Part shown: piece by piece, positions 27,264 to 36,585 of the stretch
Layout of the letters: every line of letters begins with the position of its first letter
Position numbering within the stretch: the first letter of the stretch is position 1
Assembly (NCBI RefSeq): GCF_964199965.1
Contig: NZ_CAXMZT010000002.1
Location: 186,001-250,000, forward strand
Length of the DNA stretch: 64,000 nucleotides
Direction of reading: 5' to 3'
Source of the DNA: JAFIFT01 sp020051095
GTDB taxonomy: Bacteria > Pseudomonadota > Gammaproteobacteria > Legionellales > Legionellaceae
Notes under the pieces: model-generated
Seen by the model: only the letters and a program-made list of their open reading frames with translations
Databases searched by the model: none
Told to the model about the DNA's origin: nothing
Position numbers and translations under genes: made by a program

Positions 27264-28043
27264 TCAAGAACCTAGCCGCTCATTTCCCTGCTTTAAAAAG
27301 ATAGCACTATAGAGATAGTCATAATCTTTGATTGTTGAATAAGGTGCTAGACTCCATGGGTGGTATATTTTACCCGGGATCACTTCATTAGCATCCATTA
27401 TCGCTTTGCGCCGGTCTACCCAACCATCATGTATTTGTTTGGCATTTTCTAGATAAGGTTGATAGTGATTGCGCTGTAAATCTTGCTTAATGCAATCAAA
27501 ATGAAATCCCGTTGTGATGAACAAGCTATTATTATATTTGGCTATATTATCGATAGCCACTGCTTGATCTTCTTTTGGTAAATAGAGTAACGCATTTAAC
27601 AAAAAGACCACATCAAATGGCTCAGGATACATGAAGTCTCGAAATGAACTTGCAGGCAAAAAAGTCACATTGTTTCGAATTTCTTGTTTTACTCGTATTA
27701 AATTTTCATCAATCCTTTCAAAAAAATTCTGCTCTTTAGGGTACATCCCTTTCAATACTTCGCACGGATAAATTGCACTTTTTCCAAAATCAAGAAAACT
27801 AGTTTCTTGATCACAACAAGCTACTTTGATTCGTTTTTCCGCTAATCGTTGATCCAAAGCCGTTGTTATCATAAAAGAATAGACTTCAGAGCCAATTGAA
27901 CAAGCATGAAATAAAACACGAATCTCTTTTTTTTCTATGCTGGATATCATTTCACAGACAGTTTCTAACAGTATTCTGTTTCGAAAAAAAGCGGTTGTCC
28001 CAATACTTTTATCGGTAACAGGTCGTAAGCGAATCGGTATCAT
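27264..28043 (-). CDS. CheR-like methyltransferase-domain protein
   Basis: 259 residues with the CheR SAM-binding pattern: TAFFRNRILLETV (compare T-x-FFR), VLFHACSIGSEVYSFMITTAL as a motif-I variant (normally C-S-x-G-E-E-x-Y), DQETSFLDFGKSAIYP and FDVVFLLNALLYLP. The usual CheR N-terminal helical domain is missing, and there are no chemotaxis genes around. It may therefore be a stand-alone methyltransferase or effector-like protein, and the target is unknown. The plus-strand 27085-27263 gap upstream of its neighbour holds no gene that I can see. Confidence 0.65.
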   Translation of the reverse strand: MIPIRLRPVTDKSIGTTAFFRNRILLETVCEMISSIEKKEIRVLFHACSIGSEVYSFMITTALDQRLAEKRIKVACCDQETSFLDFGKSAIYPCEVLKGMYPKEQNFFERIDENLIRVKQEIRNNVTFLPASSFRDFMYPEPFDVVFLLNALLYLPKEDQAVAIDNIAKYNNSLFITTGFHFDCIKQDLQRNHYQPYLENAKQIHDGWVDRRKAIMDANEVIPGKIYHPWSLAPYSTIKDYDYLYSAIFLKQGNERLGS

Positions 28044-28171
28044 TTTTTCCTTTCTACAAATGATAAAAATACTATTTAATCAGTTTTTAGACTATTAGGA
28101 AATGATTCAAAGAGAGAAAAAAAGGCGATTATCAAGAACGCTGATTATGTGCAACATAAGGCCAACAAAAA

Positions 28172-28849
28172 TCAAGAATTTTCCTGACTTTGACGGACAA
28201 TATCTTCCACATTGTAGTAGCTCACACCGAGTTTGATTCTATCTCGGCCATTTTCCTTCCGCCAGCGATTGGTATCCCTTAATGAATACACGCACCCACA
28301 ATATTCTTGTTTATAAAAATTTTCGCGTTTAGCAATTTCATACATTCGTTCTGAGCCGCCTTGCTTTCGCCAATTATAGGTCCAATACACCATGTTGGGG
28401 TACCGAGCGGCGGCTTTTTCACCCGAGGTATTAATTTGATTCATATCTTTCCAGCGAGATATACCAAGTGAGCTGCTTATCACAGGATAACCATGCTCAT
28501 AGGCATATAAAGCGGTTCGCTCAAAGCGCATATCAAAACACGCAGAACAACGTTTTCCCCTTTCAGGTTCCCACTCTAGTCCTTTAATTCTTTCAAACCA
28601 ATTATCTTTATCATAATCAGCATCGATAAAGGGAATTTGATGCTTATTGGCAAAGCGAATATTTTCTTCCTTTCGCATTTCATATTCCTGAACAGGGTGG
28701 ATGTTCGGATTATAAAAAAATATCGCAAAGTCGATTCCTGAGGCTAAGATAGCTTCCATCACTTCACCGGAACAAGGGGCACAACAAGAATGCAGTAATA
28801 ATTTATCGGCATCATTAGGAAGGGTTAATTTCTCTCTTTCAACAGCCAT
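28172..28849 (-). CDS. queH: Epoxyqueuosine reductase QueH
   Basis: 225 residues of the DUF208/QueH family, the non-cobalamin enzyme for the last step of queuosine synthesis. The conserved Cys pairs are LHSCCAPCSG near the N-terminus and YCGCVYSL near the C-terminus. FYNPNIHPVQEYEMRKEE and KRCSACFDMRFERTA also belong to the family. The Cys residues bind an iron-sulfur cluster and a second iron in known members. It ends the minus-strand group cca-orn-queH, 8 nt after orn. Confidence 0.92.
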   Translation of the reverse strand: MAVEREKLTLPNDADKLLLHSCCAPCSGEVMEAILASGIDFAIFFYNPNIHPVQEYEMRKEENIRFANKHQIPFIDADYDKDNWFERIKGLEWEPERGKRCSACFDMRFERTALYAYEHGYPVISSSLGISRWKDMNQINTSGEKAAARYPNMVYWTYNWRKQGGSERMYEIAKRENFYKQEYCGCVYSLRDTNRWRKENGRDRIKLGVSYYNVEDIVRQSQENS

Positions 28850-28857
28850 AACAGACC

Positions 28858-29400
28858 TTAGGGAATAATAAAATGTTCTCGGTAATATTTTAGCTCATCA
28901 ATCGAATCTTTAATATCATCGAGGGCTAAATGTTTGGATTCTTTGGTAATGCCATTCATTAACGTGGGTTTCCAACGCTTCACCAGCTCCTTTAAGGTGC
29001 TCACATCTAAGTTACGATAATGAAAGAAACTCGCTAACTCCGGCATGTAGCGATATAAAAACCGTCTATCCTGACAGATACTATTCCCGCACATGGGAGA
29101 TTTACCTTTATCAATATATTTTTCTAAGAAGGCAATGGTCTGCTTTTCTGCACGCTTCTCATCAATATCACTGCTTTTTACCCTTGCTACCAAACCAGAA
29201 GCATTATGTTGTCTGGTATTCCAGTCATCCATTCCATCCAAGACAACATCACTTTGATGGATTGCAAGCACAGGGCCTTCTGCGAGGATAGTCAGTTGGG
29301 CATCCGTTACCACCGTTGCAATTTCAATAATACGGTCAGTGTCAGGCTCAAGGCCTGTCATTTCCAGATCGATCCAAATTAAATTGCTACTTTTTTTCAT
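28858..29400 (-). CDS. orn: Oligoribonuclease
   Basis: A 3'-5' exonuclease of the DEDDh family that degrades 2-5 nt RNAs and pGpG, so it also closes c-di-GMP turnover. 180 residues with ExoI WIDLEMTGLEPDTDRIIEIA, ExoII (GNSICQDRRFL) and ExoIII region HLALDDIKDSIDELKYYR. The start overlaps the cca stop by 14 nt. Close linkage to rsgA, here divergent at 30713, is common in gammaproteobacteria. Confidence 0.95.
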   Translation of the reverse strand: MKKSSNLIWIDLEMTGLEPDTDRIIEIATVVTDAQLTILAEGPVLAIHQSDVVLDGMDDWNTRQHNASGLVARVKSSDIDEKRAEKQTIAFLEKYIDKGKSPMCGNSICQDRRFLYRYMPELASFFHYRNLDVSTLKELVKRWKPTLMNGITKESKHLALDDIKDSIDELKYYREHFIIP

Positions 29401-30622
29401 TCTCTTTCCACATTTTTTGAATTATATCGATGCATGCTAATCGTCTAGCATCCAGTTCCAGTTTAATCTGCTGGTCTTTAAATCCCTGCTTTATCACATC
29501 TTGGGCCTGCACTTTAGCACATTCTGACAATAAATACCGCCATTTATCCCCTTGTGGAAAAGGCATCTTTCTCCCTGTGCCATTAATATCGGCTTCACTG
29601 ACAACTAATAATTGCTCAAACCGGTGCGAGCGACGAAAGGCATCCGCATGATTAAGAACAAATAAAATCTCGTCCGAGGATAACTTATCCACTCGGTGAA
29701 TCAATAAATGAAAACGGCAGACTAATAAGGCAAATGATTGATAATCATTGGGAATCTTAAGCCGTTTGCAAAGTTGTCTAATAATAGGCTCTCCCGCCTC
29801 GTCATGCCCTGGGTGGCTTGGCCAATCAGACATTTGGGTTTCTGCCTTTCCTAAATCATGAACCAGTGCTGCAAATCGCATGCAACTATTGTTGGTTTTC
29901 GTGGTGCAAGCTTGTAGCGAGTAGAGCGAGTGGATGCCGCTATCAATTTCGGGGTGATATGTCACTTTGTTAGGAACACCGAAGAGCTTATCCAACTCTG
30001 GAAAAATGATGGCTAAAGCGCCTATTTGACGCAACGTCACAAAAAACTGTTCTGGGTTATTTTCGCTCAAAGCACGTTCACATTCTTGCCAAACTCGTTC
30101 AGGAACCAGGTTTTCTAATTCCCCTGAGCGGGTCATTTGCGCCATGAGAATCCTTGTTTCGTCTGCCAGACGAAAGCCCATATGGTAATAACGGGCGATA
30201 AACCGTGCGACACGTAATACCCTCACTGGGTCTTCAATAAATGCGTTTGAGACATGTCGGATTAGCTTTGCTTCTAAGTCAGCCTGACCACCGTAAGGGT
30301 CGATGAGATTCCCTTGTTCATCCATCGCCATGGCATTGATGGTTAAATCACGTCGCTTTAAATCCTCTTCTAATGTGACATCGGGTGAAAAATCGACCTC
30401 AAATCCATAATATCCCTTGCCCTTTTTTCGTTCTAACCGAGCTAAGGCATATTCTTCTTTACTTTTAGGGTGCAAAAATACGGGGAAATCTTTTCCCACT
30501 TGTTCATACCCTAAATCAAGCATTTGTTGACGAGTTGCACCCGTGACAACATAATCTTTTTCGGTATAGGGATATCCTAACAACGAATCACGAACAGCAC
30601 CGCCGACCAAATAAATTTTCAC
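29387..30622 (-). CDS. cca: CCA-adding enzyme (tRNA nucleotidyltransferase) with HD domain
   Basis: Adds or repairs the 3' CCA of tRNAs. 411 residues. The class II nucleotidyltransferase head has GGAVRDSLLGYPYTEKDYVV, RRDLTINAMAMDE, DPVRVLRVARFIARY and, at about 138-146, the template region. A C-terminal HD phosphohydrolase domain is visible (RFAALVHDLGKAETQ, then SHPGHDEAG), as in the E. coli-type protein. It is the first gene of cca-orn-queH and is divergent from rsgA. Confidence 0.95.
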   Translation of the reverse strand: MKIYLVGGAVRDSLLGYPYTEKDYVVTGATRQQMLDLGYEQVGKDFPVFLHPKSKEEYALARLERKKGKGYYGFEVDFSPDVTLEEDLKRRDLTINAMAMDEQGNLIDPYGGQADLEAKLIRHVSNAFIEDPVRVLRVARFIARYYHMGFRLADETRILMAQMTRSGELENLVPERVWQECERALSENNPEQFFVTLRQIGALAIIFPELDKLFGVPNKVTYHPEIDSGIHSLYSLQACTTKTNNSCMRFAALVHDLGKAETQMSDWPSHPGHDEAGEPIIRQLCKRLKIPNDYQSFALLVCRFHLLIHRVDKLSSDEILFVLNHADAFRRSHRFEQLLVVSEADINGTGRKMPFPQGDKWRYLLSECAKVQAQDVIKQGFKDQQIKLELDARRLACIDIIQKMWKENEKK

Positions 30623-30712
30623 GCCCTTACCTTTCTTTCATTCATCATGTAAACTTACTAATAATCTATCACAGCCTATCAAGCATATACCCACTGGCAT
30701 AATAACAATTTT

Positions 30713-31666
30713 ATGAGCAAACGAAAACTTTCAAAACAACAACGTGAGCGTATCAAAGCTCAAGAAAACAAATTATCCTTCGATAATGAGCGCGTTCTAC
30801 CAGGACTTGTTATCGCTCGATTTGGGCAACTTGCTGAAATTGAGTCAGAAAGCGCTGAGCGCATCATTTGTGCTATTCGACCCAATATCCCGGATATTGT
30901 TGCAGGCGATCGAATTTCCTGGGTTAGCGAAGGAGTCGATCAAGGCGTCGTTGTCAGTTGCCTGCCACGCTATTCGAGTTTATATCGTTCAAGCCCTAGG
31001 CGGAAGAAATTAATTGCGGCGAATGTGACACAATTAATGATTGTTATTGCCCCGGAACCAGCCTACTCCGCCATGTTGTTAGATAGTTATCTCGTGGTCG
31101 CAGAACTTAATCATATAAAACCCACGATTGTGATTAATAAAACGGATTTGCCTTGTGATGTGCTCTTGCAAGAAATTTCGGATATTTATCGCCCCCTTGG
31201 TTATAACTTTACGAAAACCTCCCTTGATCAACAGCAGGCTGATACGGAACTCACCCCTTTCCTTAACCATGAAGTCAGCGTGTTTGTCGGCCAATCCGGT
31301 GTTGGAAAATCCTCTATCATCAATCGATTATTACCCCATGAAACGCTACAAACAGCCAACATCTCAACCATCGCACAACTGGGTAAACACACCACCAGTC
31401 AATCTCGATACTATCATTTACCCCAAGGGGGTGCTCTAATTGACTCCCCAGGTATTCGCGAATTTGGTCTTTGGGGAACGGACTTAAGAACATTATGCCA
31501 AGGATTTATTGACATAGCCCCGATTACCCAAAAGTGCCAATTTCGAGATTGCAATCATGAAACGAGCCGTGGATGTGCAGTCATGGAAGCGGTTGAAAAA
31601 GGCGATATCCATCCCAGCCGCTATCGCAGTTTAATCCAACTTGCACATCAGTTTGAAAAACGATAA
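30713..31666 (+). CDS. rsgA: Ribosome small-subunit-dependent GTPase A
   Basis: Circularly permuted GTPase that assists late 30S maturation. 317 residues with a lysine-rich start (SKRKLSKQQRERIKAQE) and an N-terminal OB fold. The G motifs come in the order G4 (VINKTDLP), G1 (GQSGVGKSSIINRL), G3 (DSPGIREFG), which is the permutation. A C-terminal zinc knuckle follows (CQFRDCNHETSRGCAV). It converges with the next gene, with only 4 nt between stops. Confidence 0.95.
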   Translation: MSKRKLSKQQRERIKAQENKLSFDNERVLPGLVIARFGQLAEIESESAERIICAIRPNIPDIVAGDRISWVSEGVDQGVVVSCLPRYSSLYRSSPRRKKLIAANVTQLMIVIAPEPAYSAMLLDSYLVVAELNHIKPTIVINKTDLPCDVLLQEISDIYRPLGYNFTKTSLDQQQADTELTPFLNHEVSVFVGQSGVGKSSIINRLLPHETLQTANISTIAQLGKHTTSQSRYYHLPQGGALIDSPGIREFGLWGTDLRTLCQGFIDIAPITQKCQFRDCNHETSRGCAVMEAVEKGDIHPSRYRSLIQLAHQFEKR

Positions 31667-31670
31667 GTCC

Positions 31671-32351
31671 TTATTTTGGCGTTGCAATAATATATATTCC
31701 CTTGACGAGATGCCCCGGTTTAAAGTACTGGGCATCAAACCACATACTGTCAAATCGATCCACATTGGTCATGGTGAGACCTTCAATAAAGGGTTTTGCA
31801 GGATTCAAAAAATGAGCCGCGGGATCGGCAAGTATAAGGCTGTCAAATGCGGGATCAAACTTCCCTCCTGGCATATTTATCCCGCTCACAACCTCCCAGT
31901 GCCCTCCCCAATCAATCCACTCAACAATGACGGGGATCCCTTTTTTAAGATTATCATGCAGCATTTTTGGGTTGCCGTTTTCACCATAGGTGACGTTAAA
32001 TCCGTGCGATTTTAACCAGGTAACGATTTGCTTTGGGGACGTTCCCGAATTACTATTAGACCCCATCTCTTTTGCAATGGTTAGCTCTGTTTTTCGAGTC
32101 ATTTGCGAGTCAGATAACATGCCATAGAACCGCATTAATTGCATGGCCGTTGATGGCCCGCAAGTATAGTCTTCTGTTTGTTGATAGCCTTTCACATTCA
32201 ATAAGATGAATTGGTCGTTTGGCGAAAAGCCATAATACTGGCGAACTGCGTTTTTTAAGCTTTCTGGCGCACTTGGGCTCGGGTTTTCTGCAGAGGCAAA
32301 GAAGGATAGCGCAAAAAGGCTACATCCTAACAGGAATGTGGATAGTTTCAT
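31671..32351 (-). CDS. Exported C39-like peptidase-domain protein
   Basis: 226 residues. The signal peptide is KLSTFLLGCSLFALSFFASA before ENPSPS. A papain-like C39 fold is suggested by EDYTCGPSTAMQLMRFYG (catalytic Cys after Asp-Tyr-Thr), GGHWEVVSGI (His) and LILADPAAH (Asp), which together make a full triad. Similar stand-alone domains are exported in Legionella. Whether it is a protease or another cysteine hydrolase cannot be told. It is monocistronic and converges with rsgA. Confidence 0.75.
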   Translation of the reverse strand: MKLSTFLLGCSLFALSFFASAENPSPSAPESLKNAVRQYYGFSPNDQFILLNVKGYQQTEDYTCGPSTAMQLMRFYGMLSDSQMTRKTELTIAKEMGSNSNSGTSPKQIVTWLKSHGFNVTYGENGNPKMLHDNLKKGIPVIVEWIDWGGHWEVVSGINMPGGKFDPAFDSLILADPAAHFLNPAKPFIEGLTMTNVDRFDSMWFDAQYFKPGHLVKGIYIIATPK

Positions 32352-32439
32352 GGAAATACCCTTCTATTTGGTAATAAGAATTATGAGTGCCACTAAAAAC
32401 GTCCCCCAGTCAAAGACCCTAGCAGTGAAACATTCCTGC

Positions 32440-33690
32440 TCATGAATGATGATAGTTTTTATCAAATCGATGCAATCGGTAATTTGCCTGCTTTTCAGCA
32501 TAGTCCAACGCAGACTCAACCGATTCGGATTGTGAGAAAAATGATTCCATCGCTTGGTCAAGTATAATTCTTAACTGGTTTTGTGGTCCCCAGGTAATCG
32601 GTGCAGACGTTTGCGCATGGATTAAGTCTTGAGAGGCGATTTTAAGTAATTCCGATTGGGGTTGAACATGTTCGATATCCACCATTGGCAAATAACCGGT
32701 GTTTAGGTACCAATCCCACTGGGTATTAGGTTGAGCTAAAAAAGAAAGCCAGGCCTGAACGCCTGATTTTTTTTGTGGACTCTTTGGCTTGACCACCCAT
32801 AAAGCCGCTCCGCCAAACGTATTCGCATAACGCGTGTGGCTAATATCCTTATCAACAGGAAGCGGCGCGATGCCAACTGGAAACTTAACCATTTTCTGCA
32901 AGCTCTGCCAGGCCCCTGAAGATTGGCTGAATATCACACATGTCTGACTGGTAAACAAATGGGTCGCATCACTATCACGTCCACCATAACGGAAAAAACG
33001 CTGTTGCTGCCATCGTTTTAATCGGTACAAATGATGGATAATAGCAGGTTGTTTATAGCGAACAGCTTTTGGATTATCCGGCGCAATCAGGGACAACCCA
33101 TGCAAACTCGCAAATGACTCAAAATGAAGCCATGCTGGGAAAGCGGTGGTATAACCACAGCCATACCCCGCTTTTTTAAGCTTTGTTAACACCAATTCAA
33201 AGGCTTGCCAAGTTGTGGGAAAAGGTTGATTTGGTGCAACTTTTTGCAAAGCTTCTTTATTATAATACATCACCGGAACTGACACATTTAAAGGGTATGC
33301 CATTAAAATCTGGTTACGACTGTAGTACTGCTTCACAGCTGGCAATAATCGTGATACTTGCTCAGGGGTTAGAAGTGTGTCCACGGGTGACAAACTATCT
33401 TGTGCAGCAACCATGGCATCACGCCCTACTTCAAACACTTGAACCATATCAGGAGGATGGCCTGCATGAAAGGCCGCTGCAAAGCTGGTCAACGACTCAA
33501 TATAATTGCCTTTATAGACCAAATTAACACGATAATCTGATTGAGAATTATTAAATTGATCGGCCATACTCTGAAACTGATGTGCTAATGAACCAGCAAA
33601 AGAATGCCATATTGTCAGGGTTTCTTGGGCAGAAACATATGGGGTAAATTGGCATAGGAGGATTATCGATAGTAAACGAATCATAGTCAT
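32440..33690 (-). CDS. ugpB: sn-Glycerol-3-phosphate ABC transporter substrate-binding protein UgpB-like
   Basis: 416 residues. The signal peptide ends at about TPYVSA before QETLTIWHSFAG, the typical opening of family 1 sugar-binding proteins. HPPDMVQVFEVGRDAM, TWQAFELVLTKLKKAGYG, and SSGAWQSL followed by FPVGIAPLPV match UgpB. It overlaps ugpQ by 4 nt, consistent with uptake and hydrolysis of glycerophosphodiesters. No permease or ATPase gene of the system lies in the window, so these must be encoded elsewhere or be missing. Confidence 0.82.
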   Translation of the reverse strand: MTMIRLLSIILLCQFTPYVSAQETLTIWHSFAGSLAHQFQSMADQFNNSQSDYRVNLVYKGNYIESLTSFAAAFHAGHPPDMVQVFEVGRDAMVAAQDSLSPVDTLLTPEQVSRLLPAVKQYYSRNQILMAYPLNVSVPVMYYNKEALQKVAPNQPFPTTWQAFELVLTKLKKAGYGCGYTTAFPAWLHFESFASLHGLSLIAPDNPKAVRYKQPAIIHHLYRLKRWQQQRFFRYGGRDSDATHLFTSQTCVIFSQSSGAWQSLQKMVKFPVGIAPLPVDKDISHTRYANTFGGAALWVVKPKSPQKKSGVQAWLSFLAQPNTQWDWYLNTGYLPMVDIEHVQPQSELLKIASQDLIHAQTSAPITWGPQNQLRIILDQAMESFFSQSESVESALDYAEKQANYRLHRFDKNYHHS

Positions 33691-34400
33691 AATAGATCAG
33701 GGTAATCGGTAAACAAGCCATCTACTCCCCAACTTAAGAGTTTGTTGGCGAGGCGTTTACGGTTTACGGTATAAACAGCCACAGCGTATCCTTTTTCCTT
33801 AATCGATGTCACGTGAGCACGGGTGGCAATTTTATAATGCAGATGGACAGAATAAGCCGATAGATAGTCTGCTTTTTGCTGCCAATTATCATCCCATTCG
33901 TGCATTAAAAGCCCTAACGGTAATTCAGGGGAAATGGAGCGTGCGCACAATAACGCTTCATAATCAAAACTTGAAACTAAAGGTAACGAGCGGTTATGCG
34001 GCCAATGTCGATTGATGTGGGTTAATACCACCATCGTTGTTTCTTCTGTTGTACCAGGATAGGGCTTAATCTCAATATTGGCTTTCATGTTGGTTAAACT
34101 AAGCCATTTGAGCGCATCTTTCAAATGCGGTATTTTTTCACCTTTGAATTGACGATGAAACCATTTTCCAGCATCCAACGATTGTAAATATTCAGCTGTC
34201 ACTTGACCAATTTCACCACGACCATTGGTCGTTCGTTTTAATTTGTCGTCATGGAATACAAACGGTTCGCCATCTTGACTAAGCATGACATCAAACTCAA
34301 TCATCAAACAGCCCAAAGCCAAAGCTTTATCAAACGCTGCAATCGTATTCTCGGGGGCATAACCTGACGCCCCGCGATGCGCGATAAGGGTCTCAATCAT
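33687..34400 (-). CDS. ugpQ: Glycerophosphodiester phosphodiesterase
   Basis: Cytosolic-type GDPD of 237 residues that hydrolyses deacylated phospholipids to glycerol 3-phosphate and alcohol. The conserved opening is LIAHRGASGYAPENTIAAFDKA. The metal-binding motif is IEFDVMLSQDGEPFVFHDDKLKR, with Glu, Asp and His ligands, followed by KANIEIKPYPG and WGVDGLFTDYPDLL. There is no signal peptide. It is coupled by 4-nt overlaps to ugpB downstream and to the exported hypothetical gene upstream. Confidence 0.92.
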   Translation of the reverse strand: MIETLIAHRGASGYAPENTIAAFDKALALGCLMIEFDVMLSQDGEPFVFHDDKLKRTTNGRGEIGQVTAEYLQSLDAGKWFHRQFKGEKIPHLKDALKWLSLTNMKANIEIKPYPGTTEETTMVVLTHINRHWPHNRSLPLVSSFDYEALLCARSISPELPLGLLMHEWDDNWQQKADYLSAYSVHLHYKIATRAHVTSIKEKGYAVAVYTVNRKRLANKLLSWGVDGLFTDYPDLL

Positions 34401-35104
34401 TTATTGTTGTCGCTAGAATCTGAACGATTAGACGCTAAAACGACGAGCGCTTGCATGGTTATTTTGTTAGAAACAGCAATACTAGGCGCTTTTGCCAGTG
34501 CCGTTAACACCATTGTATTTTCTCTCGCCCGTTGCGCCATTGGGAATGGTTGAACTTGGCCTGGTTCAGTAAATATTAACTGGTTTAAAGAATAATGCTG
34601 ATCCGGAAATTGTTTGTTTAATTGGTCAATTTCAATTGTTACCTGTTGATAAAGTTTCTGTCTTAAACTCACTTTTCCTTTTTCGATATCAGCCAACCCT
34701 GGCTCAAAATTAATCTGACTAATGAGGTAGGCAAGCCCTGGCTTACTGACTGATTTGGCACGTTGATAGACTTGGTTCAGTTGTGTTTGTTCGATCCGCG
34801 CTTGTGCTTGAACGGTCAATTTTTCTAATCCCGAGCTATCTTGTGAACGATCGAATTGAGTAATATTCCATTCACCCTTTGCGATCGTTTGTAACTGAGT
34901 CATAATTTGGCCACGCGTTTTAACCATGTCAGCATCATTCAAAGTTGCACTGACAACCACTTGCAAAAGCGCTGTTTCTGTTTTCACCCATTGCTTTGCC
35001 GATAAGGTTAAATACACTTTGTCTAAAGCGGGCTTTTCAATAACACCAGCCAAGGTCTGTTGACCAACAAAGACCATCGCTAGGAGCGCTAGAACTTTTT
35101 TCAT
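34397..35104 (-). CDS. Exported protein of unknown function, first gene of the ugpQB unit
   Basis: About 235 residues from the ATG at 35104 (GGAAGA just upstream), followed by the signal peptide KKVLALLAMVFVGQQTLA before GVIEKPAL. The body is a regular alternation of strands and helices with many Gln and Lys. SIMPL-like (DUF541) oligomerising periplasmic proteins have this look, but the match is from memory and weak. Its stop overlaps the ugpQ start by 4 nt, so it is probably co-transcribed. Confidence 0.65.
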   Translation of the reverse strand: MKKVLALLAMVFVGQQTLAGVIEKPALDKVYLTLSAKQWVKTETALLQVVVSATLNDADMVKTRGQIMTQLQTIAKGEWNITQFDRSQDSSGLEKLTVQAQARIEQTQLNQVYQRAKSVSKPGLAYLISQINFEPGLADIEKGKVSLRQKLYQQVTIEIDQLNKQFPDQHYSLNQLIFTEPGQVQPFPMAQRARENTMVLTALAKAPSIAVSNKITMQALVVLASNRSDSSDNNK

Positions 35105-35278
35105 TCTTCCATCCCATGATTTTGAATTCATTAGATTATATACTCGTGATCAATCAAAATGCGAGGATTTATAGGCGTTTATTTTTTATCCCATGTAAAG
35201 ATATTCTTAACATGACCGTTGATTTCATTTGCAAAAAGGACTATAACAGGGAAAGAAAAAATAACCGGAGTAATCCAA

Positions 35279-36376
35279 ATGATGGCTAGCCAGCATCTCT
35301 CCCAAACAAATCACTCTGACAATTCAACCCAAATTGACATCATGGACTATGCCCTTTCTCATGATTTTGGGGACATTCACTTAAAAACTGATACTAAAAC
35401 CGGCATGATGGCGATTATCGCTATTCATGATACCACCCTTGGACCAGCGCTAGGCGGATGTCGTTTCATCGAATACCCTAATTCAAATGCAGCGATTTAT
35501 GATGCAATGCGGTTAGCGAGAGGTATGAGTTATAAAGCCGCTTGCGTTAATTTACCTTTAGGCGGCGGAAAGTCAGTTATCATAAAACCCCCTCATGCCT
35601 TTGATCGCGAAGCATACTTTAACGAATTTGGTCAATTCATTGAATCATTAAATGGTCGTTATATTACTGCGCTCGATAGCGGTACTGAGCTTGCTGATAT
35701 GGACACAATCGGCAAGCATACACGCTATGTGGCCAGTTTATCAGAACATAATGGCGACCCTTCCCCTTACACCGCTCTTGGTGTTCTGAGAGGGATAGAA
35801 GCAGCTGTTGAGTTTAAGTTAGGACAAACTAATCTATCAGGGTTGCATATTGCCATTCAAGGCCTAGGACATGTCGGCTACCAATTGGCTAAATTTCTCC
35901 ATGAACGAGGTGCGAAATTAACTGTATCCGATATTAAGGAATCAAGGTTAATGCAGGCACAAAAAGAATTCGGAGCAACGGTGGTTGACACCCATAGCAT
36001 TCATCAAGTCGCTTGTGATGTCTTTTCGCCTTGCGCGTTAGGAGCGGGGTTAAATGACAAGACTATTCCTGAGCTAAACACGGGCATTATTGCTGGTGCT
36101 GCCAATAATCAGCTAGCTCACTCCTATCATGGTCAATCGTTGTTTGAGCGAGGAATTCTATTTGCTGTGGACTACGTCATTAATGCGGGTGGGTTAATAT
36201 ATGCCTATAGCCACTATAATAATGAACGTGAAGTAAGCCATGTTGAACAACGTGTCAATAATATTAAAACGTCTTTATTGGAGTTTTTCGAACGCAGCGA
36301 GCGAAAAGAAAAGCCAGTCAATGAGATTGCTGATCAATATGCACGTGAAAAAATAGCTGCCGCAAAACAAAAATAG
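35279..36376 (+). CDS. Leucine/amino acid dehydrogenase (Glu/Leu/Phe/Val family)
   Basis: NAD-dependent oxidative deaminase of 365 residues from the ATG at 35279 (ACCGGAG upstream). A longer TTG start at 35219 is less likely. The family active-site Lys lies in LPLGGGKSVI, and the second conserved region is ALDSGTELADMDTIG. The Rossmann domain has AIQGLGHVGYQLAKFL and SDIKESRL. Leucine dehydrogenase is the best guess and fits with ivd. Its place 209 nt before hpd leaves open that phenylalanine or tyrosine is a substrate. Confidence 0.85.
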   Translation: MMASQHLSQTNHSDNSTQIDIMDYALSHDFGDIHLKTDTKTGMMAIIAIHDTTLGPALGGCRFIEYPNSNAAIYDAMRLARGMSYKAACVNLPLGGGKSVIIKPPHAFDREAYFNEFGQFIESLNGRYITALDSGTELADMDTIGKHTRYVASLSEHNGDPSPYTALGVLRGIEAAVEFKLGQTNLSGLHIAIQGLGHVGYQLAKFLHERGAKLTVSDIKESRLMQAQKEFGATVVDTHSIHQVACDVFSPCALGAGLNDKTIPELNTGIIAGAANNQLAHSYHGQSLFERGILFAVDYVINAGGLIYAYSHYNNEREVSHVEQRVNNIKTSLLEFFERSERKEKPVNEIADQYAREKIAAAKQK

Positions 36377-36585
36377 CTCAATACAGTTTAGGCATTGACC
36401 GATGAATGATTCATCTGACTGGTAAATGCCTAAACGAAAAGCGTCTAGACTCTCGCATCGATCTAGTGTTTGTTGATTTTGTATTTAACAAACGACAGCG
36501 TGGTTATTAAAATTGAATAAAAATGCCACGTGTCGGGTCAATCAGCATTAGAAACCCGTTAAAATGCAATGGTAAGGAGTACAAT

